Part shown: one piece after another, positions 42,828 through 51,102 of the stretch
Layout of the letters: the number at the start of each line of letters is the position of its first letter
How positions within the stretch are numbered: the stretch's first letter is position 1
Assembly: GCA_900766735.1 (NCBI GenBank)
Contig: CAAFWO010000033.1
Span: 1 to 64,000 of the forward strand
Origin: Clostridia bacterium
GTDB lineage: Bacteria > Bacillota > Clostridia > CAKSNL01 > HGM11501
Direction of reading: 5' to 3'
Length of the DNA: 64,000 nt
The notes under the pieces: generated by a model
The model's database searches: none
Told to the model about the DNA's origin: nothing
Seen by the model: the letters and a program-made list of their open reading frames with translations, nothing else
Translations under genes and position numbers: made by a program

Positions 42828-43446
42828 ATGGCGATCAAACACACGGCGGTAAGCTACTACGGATTTAACTACACCGAGCATGCCGAAAAGGACTTTATCG
42901 AAATGAAGGAGCACGGGTGCGACACGGTGATACTCGCGATCACGGAGTTCGACATGGACTTCTGCTTCCCGAACATCAACGAGATCGTGAAGACTGCGCA
43001 TAAGGTCGGACTCAGGGTTCTGGCGGACACATGGGGAATCGGCAAATATTTCGGCGGCGAGCAGGTGAGCCTCTTTTTACAGAACAACATTCACCACAGG
43101 CAGGTCTCGGCCTATACGGACGAGGTGCTCCCGGCGGCGTGCTTCAACACGAACGCGTTCAGGGACTATTTTAAGAACATTTTTGGAGATCACCGAGCGC
43201 ACCGTCGCAATGGCGAAAAAGTACGGCAAGGAGTCCGAGCGCTGGCTGATGGGCTATAACAAGCGCCCCGACGACTGGTCGCAGATCGATAAAACGGTCG
43301 ATATGTACGAAAAGCTGGGCGTTGACCGGCTGGCGACATGGACGTATCGCGGCGGATACGGCACTTCCGTTGCGGCGAAAGATCCGATCGAGCTTTGGGA
43401 CAACATTGGCAGAAACTATTTAAGGGTAATGAAAGGAAATAAATGA
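42828..43446 (+). pseudogene. broken TIM-barrel-like sugar-locus gene (frameshift, likely internal deletion)
   Basis: The first frame runs from ATG 42828 (ribosome-binding site AAGGAAGG) with a clean beta/alpha start (KHTAVSYYGFNYTEHAEKDF). Near 43180 the family-like reading switches to the +1 frame, which continues as EITERTVAMAKKYGKESERW ... LATWTYRGGYGTSVAAKD to a TGA at 43446. The original frame runs on as an arginine/histidine-rich out-of-frame tail to 43259. The two pieces total only about 205 residues, short for a barrel; a middle segment (about residue 118) appears to be missing (inference). The family was not recognised. It lies 15 bases after GH20 and touches the next gene. Confidence 0.7.
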
Positions 43447-44144
43447 TTATGAACGATTTCGGATATTTTGAAAGAATACAGGAAAATTTTAAGATCGTCA
43501 ACGAAGCGCAGGGCGAAAACATCAAAAAGGCGGCAGAGCTGATGTTCGGCGCGATAAAAGACGACAAGCTGATAAGCGTTTACGGCGGCGGAGGGCACAC
43601 CACGCTTTGCATGGTCGAAATGTTTTTCCGCGGCGGCGCGCTTTCGTATCATCCGCATATATTTGATATGATAAGGCACATCACGGGGAGCGAATTTGAC
43701 TCGATATATGCCGAGGTCGCACCCAACATAAGGCCGGATATTGAGGAGGAGGATATGCTCGCCGTTATCGGAAAAATGAAGGACGGCACCGTTTTCTCGC
43801 TCGATCCGTCATGGTCGAAGATGGAGGAGCGCTTAAAGGTTCCGGGCCCTGGCTGGGAGCTTTTCCCCAAGCGAATGGAGGTCAACATCACAATAAACGG
43901 CGATAAAGGCACGCTGATGAGCGACTGCTTCGGCCCGAACGTTTATCACAACGGACTGCCGAACGACCGCTACACAATTCAGTATACGTATTTTGACGAG
44001 TGGGTTGGCCTTATCGATGAATTTTATGACAACATAAGAGAGAAAAAGACACCGCTTATCAATTTAAGATGGCACAAAAAGACCATTGAGGCGATGAACG
44101 CGGTGTATGAATCCATATCGACGGGTAAGAGCGTGAAGCTTTAA
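43443..44144 (+). pseudogene. chimeric gene: SIS domain N-terminus fused to Gfo/Idh/MocA C-terminus
   Basis: The 233-codon frame is open but its parts do not belong together. Residues 1-65 read as the start of an SIS phosphosugar-binding protein (IQENFKIVNEAQGENIKKAA, then LISVYGGGGHTTLC). From about residue 66 it reads as the C-terminal half of a Gfo/Idh/MocA oxidoreductase: SYHPHIFDMIRHITGSE is the usual G-x-H-x-x-D-x-x-R-x-x-x-G element, followed by WVGLIDEFYDNIREKKTPLI and the terminal helix. Both are truncated: the SIS fold lacks most of its sheet, and the oxidoreductase lacks its whole NAD-binding domain. Both families share a GGAL-like stretch at the join, so a deletion between two adjacent genes fits. 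Its ATG overlaps the TGA of the preceding pseudogene. Confidence 0.75.
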
Positions 44145-44146
44145 AT

Positions 44147-44181
44147 AAAAAATCTCTTCGCAAAATGCGAAGAGATTTTTT
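44147..44181. terminator. bidirectional terminator after the GH20 locus
   Basis: AAAAAATCTCTTCGCA-AAA-TGCGAAGAGATTTTTT hairpin between the chimeric gene and the convergent PepSY lipoprotein gene, whose stop codon lies at its edge. Confidence 0.9.
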
Positions 44182-44693
44182 TATGAGTCCATATCAACGT
44201 TTGATTCCAAAATGTCGCCGGTCTCTGCGTCGATCTTATAGGTAAACTCCTTATTACCGGAGCGGAAAACGACAAAATATGTGTTTTCGTCGGCGTTATA
44301 GTTGTTCTGCACCGTCATAACGGAACCGGAAACGTCCGCGTCCATTATGGCAACGGTGAGCGCGTCGTCCGGAGTTAAGACCTGCTTTGCCTTGTCAGGC
44401 TCCGGTTCGTCCGGAATAACGGGGTCGGGCTCGATCAGTGTGACGGAAACGATAGAGCCGGTCTCGCCGCTCACAACGGCCTTATATTCGCCGTATTCGG
44501 TTTCGAACTTGATCTCATAGGACGATAAATTATCGTCATAGTCGCACTCGGTTATAACAGCTCCCGGGCTGTAATCAGAAACGGCTTTTTTCGCGTCGTC
44601 AAAAGAGATGTTCTTTTTGTTGTTATTATTGCATCCGCCTGCAAATAAAACCAAAGAGGCGGAAAGCGCTAAAGCTATCCGGCTGTTTTTCAA
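44181..44693 (-). CDS. lipoprotein with two PepSY domains
   Basis: 170 residues. A lipoprotein-type signal peptide (ALALSASLVLFAGGC) ends at Cys21; the -3 position is Ala instead of the more usual Leu. Two PepSY repeats follow: ISFDDAKKAVSDYSPG...VVSGETGSIVSV (about 29-87) and LTPDDALTVAIMDADVSGS...YKIDAETGDILES (about 106-166), joined by a proline/glutamate-rich linker (EPDPVIPDEPEPDK). PepSY domains are thought to inhibit peptidases or act in periplasmic/wall signalling; the ligand is not known. It is downstream of, and on the same strand as, the giant SLH protein, but has its own promoter. Confidence 0.82.
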   Translation of the reverse strand: MKNSRIALALSASLVLFAGGCNNNNKKNISFDDAKKAVSDYSPGAVITECDYDDNLSSYEIKFETEYGEYKAVVSGETGSIVSVTLIEPDPVIPDEPEPDKAKQVLTPDDALTVAIMDADVSGSVMTVQNNYNADENTYFVVFRSGNKEFTYKIDAETGDILESNVDMDS

Positions 44694-44723
44694 AAAATAT
44701 CACTCCCAAGAAGTATTTAATTT

Positions 44724-44752
44724 ATTATACTATATTTTCTAAAAAAATGCAA
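44724..44752 (-). promoter_or_regulatory. sigma-A promoter of the PepSY lipoprotein
   Basis: Minus-strand TTGCAT (44747-44752), 17-base spacer, TATAAT (44724-44729). Confidence 0.7.
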
Positions 44753-44778
44753 TAGCATAAAACGCTTTTTATTGCGAC

Positions 44779-44809
44779 AAAAACCGCGCTTAAAAAAGCG
44801 CGGTTTTTA
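44779..44809 (-). terminator. terminator of the giant SLH protein gene
   Basis: AAAAACCGCGCTT-AAAA-AAGCGCGGTTTTT hairpin immediately after the stop codon (44811). Confidence 0.85.
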
Positions 44810-44810
44810 A

Positions 44811-47800
44811 TTATTTATTGAAGTAGTTTATAAAGCGCATGAAGATCGCCGCGGCCTCGGCACGTGTTGCCGTACCGTCGGGATTGATGGTCTTTTCGGT
44901 TCTGCCCTTCATAATGCCGCTTCCTGCGGTGAACGAAAGCGCCGGGACAGCATATTCTCCGATCTTTTCGAAATCCTCATAGGAGAGAATGTTCGTGTTC
45001 TCGCCGACTGAAACGTCGAAGCCTTTAAACTTCGCATAGCGGTAGAGGATCGTTGCCGCATCCTGGCGTGAAAGCGCCCCGTCGGGTGCAAATTCGGTAT
45101 CGGAAACGCCCGATACGATTTTGTTTTCATATGCCCATAAAACAGCCTTGGAGAACCAGTCTTTATCCGAAACGTCGGTAAATGACGCGCCCGTTGCCTC
45201 GGGCTCTTTTTCGAGACGGTATAAAAGCGTCACGAACATTGCACGGGTGAGAGTTTCGCCGGGTGCAAATTCGTCGTCCGACACACCCTTCATAATGCCG
45301 TTTTCGGACATATAGTTAACGGCATCGAAAAACCAGTCGCTCTTATTGACGTCCCTGAATGTAAGATCCTTTTTGGTGTCGTCGGTCTTTGTGTCGTCCT
45401 TTTTGGTTTCATCGGTCTTGGTATCTTCTGTGTTTTCCTTCTTTGTGTTTTCGACCTTTGACGAAGAGGAGGACGACTTATAGTCCTTATTATAATCCTT
45501 GGTGTAGTAGAAGAGCACCTCGTCGCCGTCGGAAAGGCCGTATGCACTCATCACGACATTGGGAAGCTTGCCGTTGACCTTGTAGAGCCAACCGGAATAC
45601 TCACCGTAGTCAAGCTCGGAGATCTTTTCTCCGTCAGGAGTGATGATGGCCGAAACATATGTTCCTTTTGCGTCGTATTTATAATTATTTTCCGCGAGAA
45701 CCGACTTAAACACGTCAAATGCCGTCGTGCCTTCGGTAAGGTTTTCGCACTTTGTCTCTTCGATGAGCATTCCGTCCGGGCCTTTCATCGAGAAGCTTGC
45801 CGAGATCTTTTCGCTTACCGCGACGAGCGGAGCGCCCTTCTTGGAGGTCTTTCCGCGAACTATTACATCCACACTTACGCTCTGATCGTAAAGCGGCGCA
45901 AGCTGTGCATAGGACGCATACTTTTCGGGGTCTGACTCGTAGAGCTTGCCGTATCTTCCGAGCGTTTCACTCGAGAGCGACGACTCGATGGTAACCGCCT
46001 TGGGGTTGTTCTTGAGCGATACGTTTAAGGTTTCGTGAGCGACTGAAGCGGGATTGCTCGACTTAAAGAGTCTGTATGCCTCAAGCTCCTCCCAGCCCTT
46101 GATGGGCGTGGGAACGATGCCGGAGTTTGTCATCTTCTTTACATTGGTGACCCAAACGAGCGAGCCGTTTTTTTCATATACCTCGACGAACGGGGATAAG
46201 TTGTAGCTGATAAAGTCAGCCGACTCGTTTCTGCCCTTGATCCCGTCAAAGAAAGAGGCCTTGACCTTTTCCATTAAGGCGAGCTCGGAGACGATCTCTT
46301 CCTCGGTGATGGGAAGAACGGTGAAGTTAAATTCTCTTGAAACAGAGATGTTAGCGTCCTTGTCCGCTATTGTGAGAGTAACGGTCGCTTCTTTATTCTC
46401 GCCGGAGGCGGAGCGGTATACCATAACACGCGCCGCATTGGCAACATCGTAAGTGAATATCACGTCAGGATCGGACGATTCCATAGTCACGGGATAGAGT
46501 TTTCCGTCGATATTAAAGTCGCGCGTGGTGGGGAAGAGCACATCGTTTATAACGGTGTATTCTCCGTCGGTAGCTGTAAGCTTTTCGCCTGTTACCGCGT
46601 CGGTAAGACCGGCTTTCTTAAAACCTTTGTCCATTCTTGCATTAAGGTATGCCGTGATTTTGTCGGCCGCCTCTTTGTCAAGAGCCTTGACATTTAAGTC
46701 AAATGTCTTAAATACCGCGATCTCTTTATCGCTGAAACCGAAGGTGCACTTTGCCGTTAAGGTGACTGCCTCATCGTTTGCACCGCGGCGGACAACGCCG
46801 ACATAGGGGTCAAACAGCGTGTCGGCCGTGCTCTGGTTTTTATTGCTGATCGAAATTGCCTTGGTGTTTGTGCTCGTCCAGGAGATGAGCGCCCACTTAT
46901 TATCGCCGATAACCTTTGAAAGCGAGAGATCCTCCGTCACATCGGTGTCGGGAAGAACTATTTTCGATGTGATCTTATTCTCCATCTCCGCCTTGACGCG
47001 CGCCTCATCCCAGGGAATTACAACCGGAACGATGAAGTCGGTCGATTCGCCGTTTACGGAGAGTGTGAAAGTCACGTTAACGCTTGCGTTGTGGATAGCG
47101 GGAGCTGTCGCCGGGTCTTTATAAAAGAAGGTTATCTTGCCGTCCTGAGCGACAGAGCCGCCGTCATAAACGACCTCGGTCGACTTTATGGAAACCGCAA
47201 TTTTCTCTTCTGTAACGGAAGAAAGCCTGTCCTTAAACATTGTAAGAACGTTTTCGTCCTTGCCGTAGACGGGAGAGAGGACGGAAAGATTCATCTTTTC
47301 AAGAGCCTCGGTAACCGGGCGGAGCTTGTCTGCTTTTTCCTTCTCGATCTCTTCTGTGGAGTAGACCCTGATATCAAATTTTCTTTTTGCAGAAGCGCCG
47401 TTATATGTCGCCTTTGCCGTAAGGGTGACGGTTATGTTCTCGCCGGTCTCGGGAAGGGTGACTTTTCCGGTCTCGGAGCTTATTACAGACTCATCACTGC
47501 TTTCCCAGCTGATCGAAGAGCCGTTCTCGCCGGTTTTTACGAGACTAAAGGTCTTTTCCTCCTTAACGGGAGACTCATCGACCGTGATGAGCGACGCATC
47601 AAGTCTTGCAATGCGCTCATCGTTTGAGAGGATTTTTTCGGGCGAGCCGTATTTCATCTCGTTTCCGCCATAGTAAATGTCAAACGCGAGATAGTCGCCT
47701 GAATATTCCTCCGGAATGGTGAAGGTCTTTCCGGTCGCTCCGGGGATAGTTTCATAGGAATTAAAGCTGGTGTTTCCCGAATCGTAGTTTTCCTTCGAAA

Positions 47801-49277
47801 GTCTCCTCCATGTGTAGGAAAGAGCAGGGAAAGCTTCATCGTCGTATTCGTCGCCGTGGGGGAAAGTATAAACGATCGCTCTGACAGTCTCGCCGACTGC
47901 GACCGTGCCGCCGATCTTTATCGAATTGATGTGGGGAATGATGAAAATTTCCGCGGTGTCAAAATAATTTCCGTCCGCCGTTTCTGCCTTGACCGTGATC
48001 TTGCCGGGAGAAAGGGGAGTTATAACGGCGTTGTTGTCGCTCTGGTCGAGCTTGGCAAAATCTGCGCCGTCTTCAATCGACCAAATGATAGCCGTTTCTG
48101 AGTCGAGCGCGGTGAGCTTTGCCGTGAGCGTTAATGTGGGCTGTTCACCCGAATTTGTCATATAAATGGAAGCGGCGCCTTGAATCTTAACGGACGGGGT
48201 CTCGGGCTCTGCCTTTTTACCCTCCTGCCACGGGAAAATGGGGTAACCTGAGTTGACAGCGTTGCTGTCAGCGATATAGGCACTGCCGAGTTTTTCTAAA
48301 AGTCCGTCGGGCGAGGTGATTTTCTCGCTCGCGCCGTTCTTGCCCGAGCCGAAAGAATCGGCTGCGGGATAGAGCGAATAGCAATTCTTTGCCGTCGCGC
48401 TGCAGTTTGCCGAGATTCCGGCAAGGAAAGTCTTATCGGGAAAAACAGAGATCTCGCCGATGTTATAGCAGTTTTCAATTACGCTCTTCGCGGAATTTGT
48501 GCCGCTGACATTTGAGATGATACCCGAGGGGTACCAAAGAGCCTTTATTTTACCTGCGTTATAGCAATTTTCGATTGTGATGGAGGCTCTTGCAATATAA
48601 CCCGCGATTCCTGCCGCGAGGCCGTCTGTCGAAGTAATATTGGCAAAGTTTGCGCAGTTTCTGATCTCGGGCGAGCCTGAGTTAACTCGTCCGAGGATGC
48701 CGCCTGCCGCGGCGGACGAACCGCGCTTGGAGGTGGTTATGCTTCCGGAAAATGAGCAGTTTGTGATCTTGACCGTGCCCTGAGTTTTTCCGACGATACC
48801 GCCGACAAACTGGCTCTTTTCGCTGTTAATGGTTCCTTCGACCTTAAGGTTCTGTATAGTTCCGCCGTTGACAAAGCCGAAAAGACCGATTCCGCCTGTT
48901 GAGGAGGAATTTATCGAAAGACCTGTGATCGAGTGGCCGTTACCGTCAAACGTGCCGGCAAAAGCGTCCGCCGGGTATGTAACGTTTGATATGGGAGTAA
49001 AGGGGCCCGAAAGCTTAATATCGTTTGCAAGATAAAACGTGACGCCGGCCATATTATACGTTCCTTTCCCGTCATCGGGCTTTATGTCCGTAGAGAGAGC
49101 GGTAAGCGCATCGGCAGAGCTTATCTTAAATTCCTTGACTGCCGAAGTGTCAGCGCCCTGCGTGTACTCTGTGAGTGCCGACACGTCTTTTGAGTCCGCG
49201 GCCGAAACCGTAAAAACGGAGCACAAAAGAGCGAGCACAAGTAAAAGTGACAAAATTCTTGATGTGTGTTTTTTCAT
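44811..49277 (-). CDS. giant SLH surface protein with DUF4430 (transcobalamin-like) domain, cobalamin-riboswitch controlled
   Basis: 1488 residues. Signal peptide (ILSLLLVLALLCSVFTVSAA). Residues 45-340 are a GLUG-type beta-helix (GGIVGKTQGTVKITNCSFSG and similar). The middle (about 370-1150) is a series of Ig-like modules, several of the atrophied Big type (VTLTAKATYNGASAKRKFDI; ISWTSTNTKAISIS). A DUF4430 domain sits near 1166-1266 (GTTAFDVFKSVLAENNYKY, ending SAYGLSDGDEVLFYYT). A Ser/Lys/Thr/Asp linker follows, then three SLH domains (about 1305-1488). DUF4430 is the family of the C-terminal domain of animal transcobalamin and intrinsic factor. No helical transcobalamin barrel domain is visible, nor any catalytic motif. 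The cobalamin riboswitch upstream suggests corrinoid capture at the wall; other explanations, such as an adhesin expressed when B12 is low, remain open. Confidence 0.8.
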   Translation of the reverse strand: MKKHTSRILSLLLVLALLCSVFTVSAADSKDVSALTEYTQGADTSAVKEFKISSADALTALSTDIKPDDGKGTYNMAGVTFYLANDIKLSGPFTPISNVTYPADAFAGTFDGNGHSITGLSINSSSTGGIGLFGFVNGGTIQNLKVEGTINSEKSQFVGGIVGKTQGTVKITNCSFSGSITTSKRGSSAAAGGILGRVNSGSPEIRNCANFANITSTDGLAAGIAGYIARASITIENCYNAGKIKALWYPSGIISNVSGTNSAKSVIENCYNIGEISVFPDKTFLAGISANCSATAKNCYSLYPAADSFGSGKNGASEKITSPDGLLEKLGSAYIADSNAVNSGYPIFPWQEGKKAEPETPSVKIQGAASIYMTNSGEQPTLTLTAKLTALDSETAIIWSIEDGADFAKLDQSDNNAVITPLSPGKITVKAETADGNYFDTAEIFIIPHINSIKIGGTVAVGETVRAIVYTFPHGDEYDDEAFPALSYTWRRLSKENYDSGNTSFNSYETIPGATGKTFTIPEEYSGDYLAFDIYYGGNEMKYGSPEKILSNDERIARLDASLITVDESPVKEEKTFSLVKTGENGSSISWESSDESVISSETGKVTLPETGENITVTLTAKATYNGASAKRKFDIRVYSTEEIEKEKADKLRPVTEALEKMNLSVLSPVYGKDENVLTMFKDRLSSVTEEKIAVSIKSTEVVYDGGSVAQDGKITFFYKDPATAPAIHNASVNVTFTLSVNGESTDFIVPVVIPWDEARVKAEMENKITSKIVLPDTDVTEDLSLSKVIGDNKWALISWTSTNTKAISISNKNQSTADTLFDPYVGVVRRGANDEAVTLTAKCTFGFSDKEIAVFKTFDLNVKALDKEAADKITAYLNARMDKGFKKAGLTDAVTGEKLTATDGEYTVINDVLFPTTRDFNIDGKLYPVTMESSDPDVIFTYDVANAARVMVYRSASGENKEATVTLTIADKDANISVSREFNFTVLPITEEEIVSELALMEKVKASFFDGIKGRNESADFISYNLSPFVEVYEKNGSLVWVTNVKKMTNSGIVPTPIKGWEELEAYRLFKSSNPASVAHETLNVSLKNNPKAVTIESSLSSETLGRYGKLYESDPEKYASYAQLAPLYDQSVSVDVIVRGKTSKKGAPLVAVSEKISASFSMKGPDGMLIEETKCENLTEGTTAFDVFKSVLAENNYKYDAKGTYVSAIITPDGEKISELDYGEYSGWLYKVNGKLPNVVMSAYGLSDGDEVLFYYTKDYNKDYKSSSSSSKVENTKKENTEDTKTDETKKDDTKTDDTKKDLTFRDVNKSDWFFDAVNYMSENGIMKGVSDDEFAPGETLTRAMFVTLLYRLEKEPEATGASFTDVSDKDWFSKAVLWAYENKIVSGVSDTEFAPDGALSRQDAATILYRYAKFKGFDVSVGENTNILSYEDFEKIGEYAVPALSFTAGSGIMKGRTEKTINPDGTATRAEAAAIFMRFINYFNK

Positions 49278-49316
49278 TTGTAACCTTTCCTTTCTTATTT
49301 TGTCTTACATATATAT

Positions 49317-49355
49317 AAAACCGCGGCAACCGGAAGGTTGCCGCGGCAGATTTTT
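49317..49355 (-). terminator. riboswitch expression-platform terminator
   Basis: Minus-strand GCCGCGGCAACC-TTCC-GGTTGCCGCGG followed by TTTTATATATA (hairpin arms 49321-49331 and 49336-49346). It lies between the cobalamin aptamer and the giant SLH gene, where ligand-induced termination would be expected. Confidence 0.85.
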
Positions 49356-49451
49356 CCCGCGCCTATCGCAAATACGGACACACCAAAAAGGCCCTGCGCC
49401 CTTTCGCTTTTCGCAGTGCTTCCGTAAAAAGCCGCCTCTTCGCATCATGCG

Positions 49452-49668
49452 TTTTGCAAGGCGGCATCAAAGCAGGTCTTTTGACTCGCACCGTATAAGC
49501 ATAAGCTAACGCGTTTTTACACTGCCTTCTCCGGGGTTTCCCCAATGACTGACTTTCGTCAACGCATAAAAACTCTTCGGTGCATACAGCGGCTGGTACC
49601 GTCACGGATTCTCACCGTGTTCCCTTTTCACCTGCCGAACCTTGCCCGGTGCGGCAGACACTTTGTGC
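49452..49668 (-). promoter_or_regulatory. cobalamin riboswitch
   Basis: On the minus strand the aptamer starts with GGCAGGTG (complement of 49629-49636), continues with AAAAGGGAAC and the hallmark GGTGAGAATCC (49606-49616), has the central CCAGCCGCTGT segment, and ends with the B12-box-like GCGAGTCAAAAGACCTGC (49472-49489), whose ACCTGC pairs with the opening GCAGGT to close the aptamer. These are the defining elements of the cobalamin class. The leader is about 400 bases from the promoter to the start codon and holds no ORF. With the downstream terminator, B12 binding would switch the surface-protein gene off. Confidence 0.92.
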
Positions 49669-49677
49669 GTTTACCTA

Positions 49678-49706
49678 ATTATAACATAATAAAACAAATT
49701 ATGCAA
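49678..49706 (-). promoter_or_regulatory. sigma-A promoter of the riboswitch transcript
   Basis: Minus-strand TTGCAT (49701-49706), 17-base spacer, TATAAT (49678-49683), placed just upstream of the cobalamin leader. Confidence 0.75.
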
Positions 49707-49743
49707 TGTGAAAAACAAACAAAAAGCAATATTTCGTATCGGC

Positions 49744-49772
49744 TTGACATGGGAAAAGGGCTGTGCTACAAT
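49744..49772 (+). promoter_or_regulatory. sigma-A promoter of the pyridoxine kinase gene
   Basis: TTGACA (49744-49749), 17-base spacer, TGC-TACAAT (49767-49772), about 28 bases before the start codon. Confidence 0.8.
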
Positions 49773-49800
49773 ATATAAAAATGACTTTGAAGGTGAAAAG

Positions 49801-50625
49801 ATGAGAAGAATAGTTACGGTTCAGGACATATCATGTGTCGGAAAGTGCTCGCTTACCGTTGCGCTTCCGATAATTTCCGCGCTCGGTGTTGAGTGCGCGG
49901 TGATCCCGACGGCGGTGTTGTCAACGCATACCGCGTTTTCGGGCTTCACCTTTTGCGACCTGACGGACGAGATAGACAAGATCTCGGCGCACTGGCAGAA
50001 GGAGCACATTAATTTTGACGCGGTGTATACGGGCTATTTAGGTTCGTTTCGCCAGATAGAGCTGATGAAAAAGTTCTTCGGAGATAATAAGGATGCGATG
50101 AAATTCGTTGATCCGGCAATGGGAGACAACGGAAAGCTCTATCCCGGATTTACCGAGGAATTCGCGAAAGAAATGGCCTCGCTGTGCGCGATGGCGGATG
50201 TTATTGTTCCCAACATCACCGAGGCGGCGTTCATGCTCGGCGAGGAATATATGGGAACGGGATATAGTGAGGACTATATTAAGAACCTTTTGGACAAGCT
50301 CACGGCACTCGGCGCTAAAAAGGCGATGATAACCGGCGTCAGCTTAAAGCCCGGTAAGCTCGGTGTTATGATGAAGGATTCTGAGACCGGGAAATACGAA
50401 AGCTATTTCACGGAGAAGGTCGACAGAATGTATCACGGCACGGGCGACGTTTTTGCAAGCGCCTGCCTCGGAGCACTCGTGAGGGGCAAGAGCTTAAAGA
50501 GCGCGGCGAAGATCGCGGCGGACTTTACGGTCGAAAGCATAAAATGCACGGTAAAGGACCCTCACTCAAACTGGTACGGAGTTAACTTTGAGGAGGCGCT
50601 CGGAAAGCTCACAAGCGCTATATGA
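49801..50625 (+). CDS. pyridoxine/pyridoxal/pyridoxamine kinase, PdxY-like
   Basis: 274-residue ribokinase-fold kinase of the PdxK/PdxY type. It makes pyridoxal 5'-phosphate from B6 vitamers in the salvage pathway. The N terminus (VTVQDISCVGKCSLTVALPI) is family-typical, and the C-terminal ATP/anion-hole motif is HGTGDVFAS (about residue 222). VDPAMGDNGKLYPG supplies the conserved DPxMGDxG(x)LY element. The start is ATG at 49801 with GAAGGTG upstream; the longer frame from 49708 begins before the promoter. Its 3' end overlaps the convergent membrane-protein gene by eight bases. Confidence 0.88.
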   Translation: MRRIVTVQDISCVGKCSLTVALPIISALGVECAVIPTAVLSTHTAFSGFTFCDLTDEIDKISAHWQKEHINFDAVYTGYLGSFRQIELMKKFFGDNKDAMKFVDPAMGDNGKLYPGFTEEFAKEMASLCAMADVIVPNITEAAFMLGEEYMGTGYSEDYIKNLLDKLTALGAKKAMITGVSLKPGKLGVMMKDSETGKYESYFTEKVDRMYHGTGDVFASACLGALVRGKSLKSAAKIAADFTVESIKCTVKDPHSNWYGVNFEEALGKLTSAI

Positions 50626-51046
50626 CCAAAAAGAAAAGGGCGAAAAGAAATAGCAGAAGGTGCGGCAGAAGCTTAAATGCCGTGCCTTTTGATTTTTTTA
50701 TTATAAGGCGCGACAAATATGCGCCCATGATGATATAGGCCGATAGGAGAAAGACGGGAACGGTTTTTAATGAGAAAAAGAAAAACGTGAAATTAAATAT
50801 AAGCTCGATAAAGAATAAAAGCGAGCATAAGATGATCATAACGGTTTTATCCTTCGATTTTAATAAATAGACCGAAAGAAAAAAGTCGCCGAACGCAAGA
50901 TAGGAAATAATAAGCGCAAGCTCAAAAAGGGGAGGAGCGCTTCCTCCCGAAAAGACGAGCGAGATCAGCCCGAGCGACAAAAAGCCGAGCATCATGATGA
51001 CCCGCGAGGAAACGGTTCTTAAATTTAAAACTTTAAAAGCGGACAT
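50618..51046 (-). CDS. small membrane protein of unknown function
   Basis: 142 residues with about five hydrophobic helices (for example IMMLGFLSLGLISLVF, LALIISYLAFGDFFLSVYLL, TVMIILCSLLFFIELIFNF) and short basic loops. No family recognised. I take ATG 51046 (MSAFKVLNLR) as the start because AAGGAG lies eight bases upstream; the ORF can be opened three codons earlier at GTG 51055. The start region lies within a 17-bp inverted repeat that could fold over the start codon. Confidence 0.6.
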   Translation of the reverse strand: MSAFKVLNLRTVSSRVIMMLGFLSLGLISLVFSGGSAPPLFELALIISYLAFGDFFLSVYLLKSKDKTVMIILCSLLFFIELIFNFTFFFFSLKTVPVFLLSAYIIMGAYLSRLIIKKSKGTAFKLLPHLLLFLFALFFLVI

Positions 51047-51093
51047 ATAATACACTCCTTAAAAATAAAGGTAGTATATTATATGTCCGCTTT
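51036..51093. promoter_or_regulatory. 17-bp inverted repeat enclosing a start codon
   Basis: Perfect arms AAAGCGGACATATAATA (51036-51052) and TATTATATGTCCGCTTT (51077-51093) with a 24-base loop. On the minus strand, the second arm as transcribed contains the ATG and first codons of the membrane-protein gene, while its AAGGAG lies in the loop. If the leader is transcribed from upstream of 51093, the start codon would be sequestered in a stem. At the DNA level each arm also contains a TATAAT-like sequence, so it may instead be an operator/promoter. Confidence 0.7.
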
Positions 51094-51102
51094 GCTTTAA
51101 TA

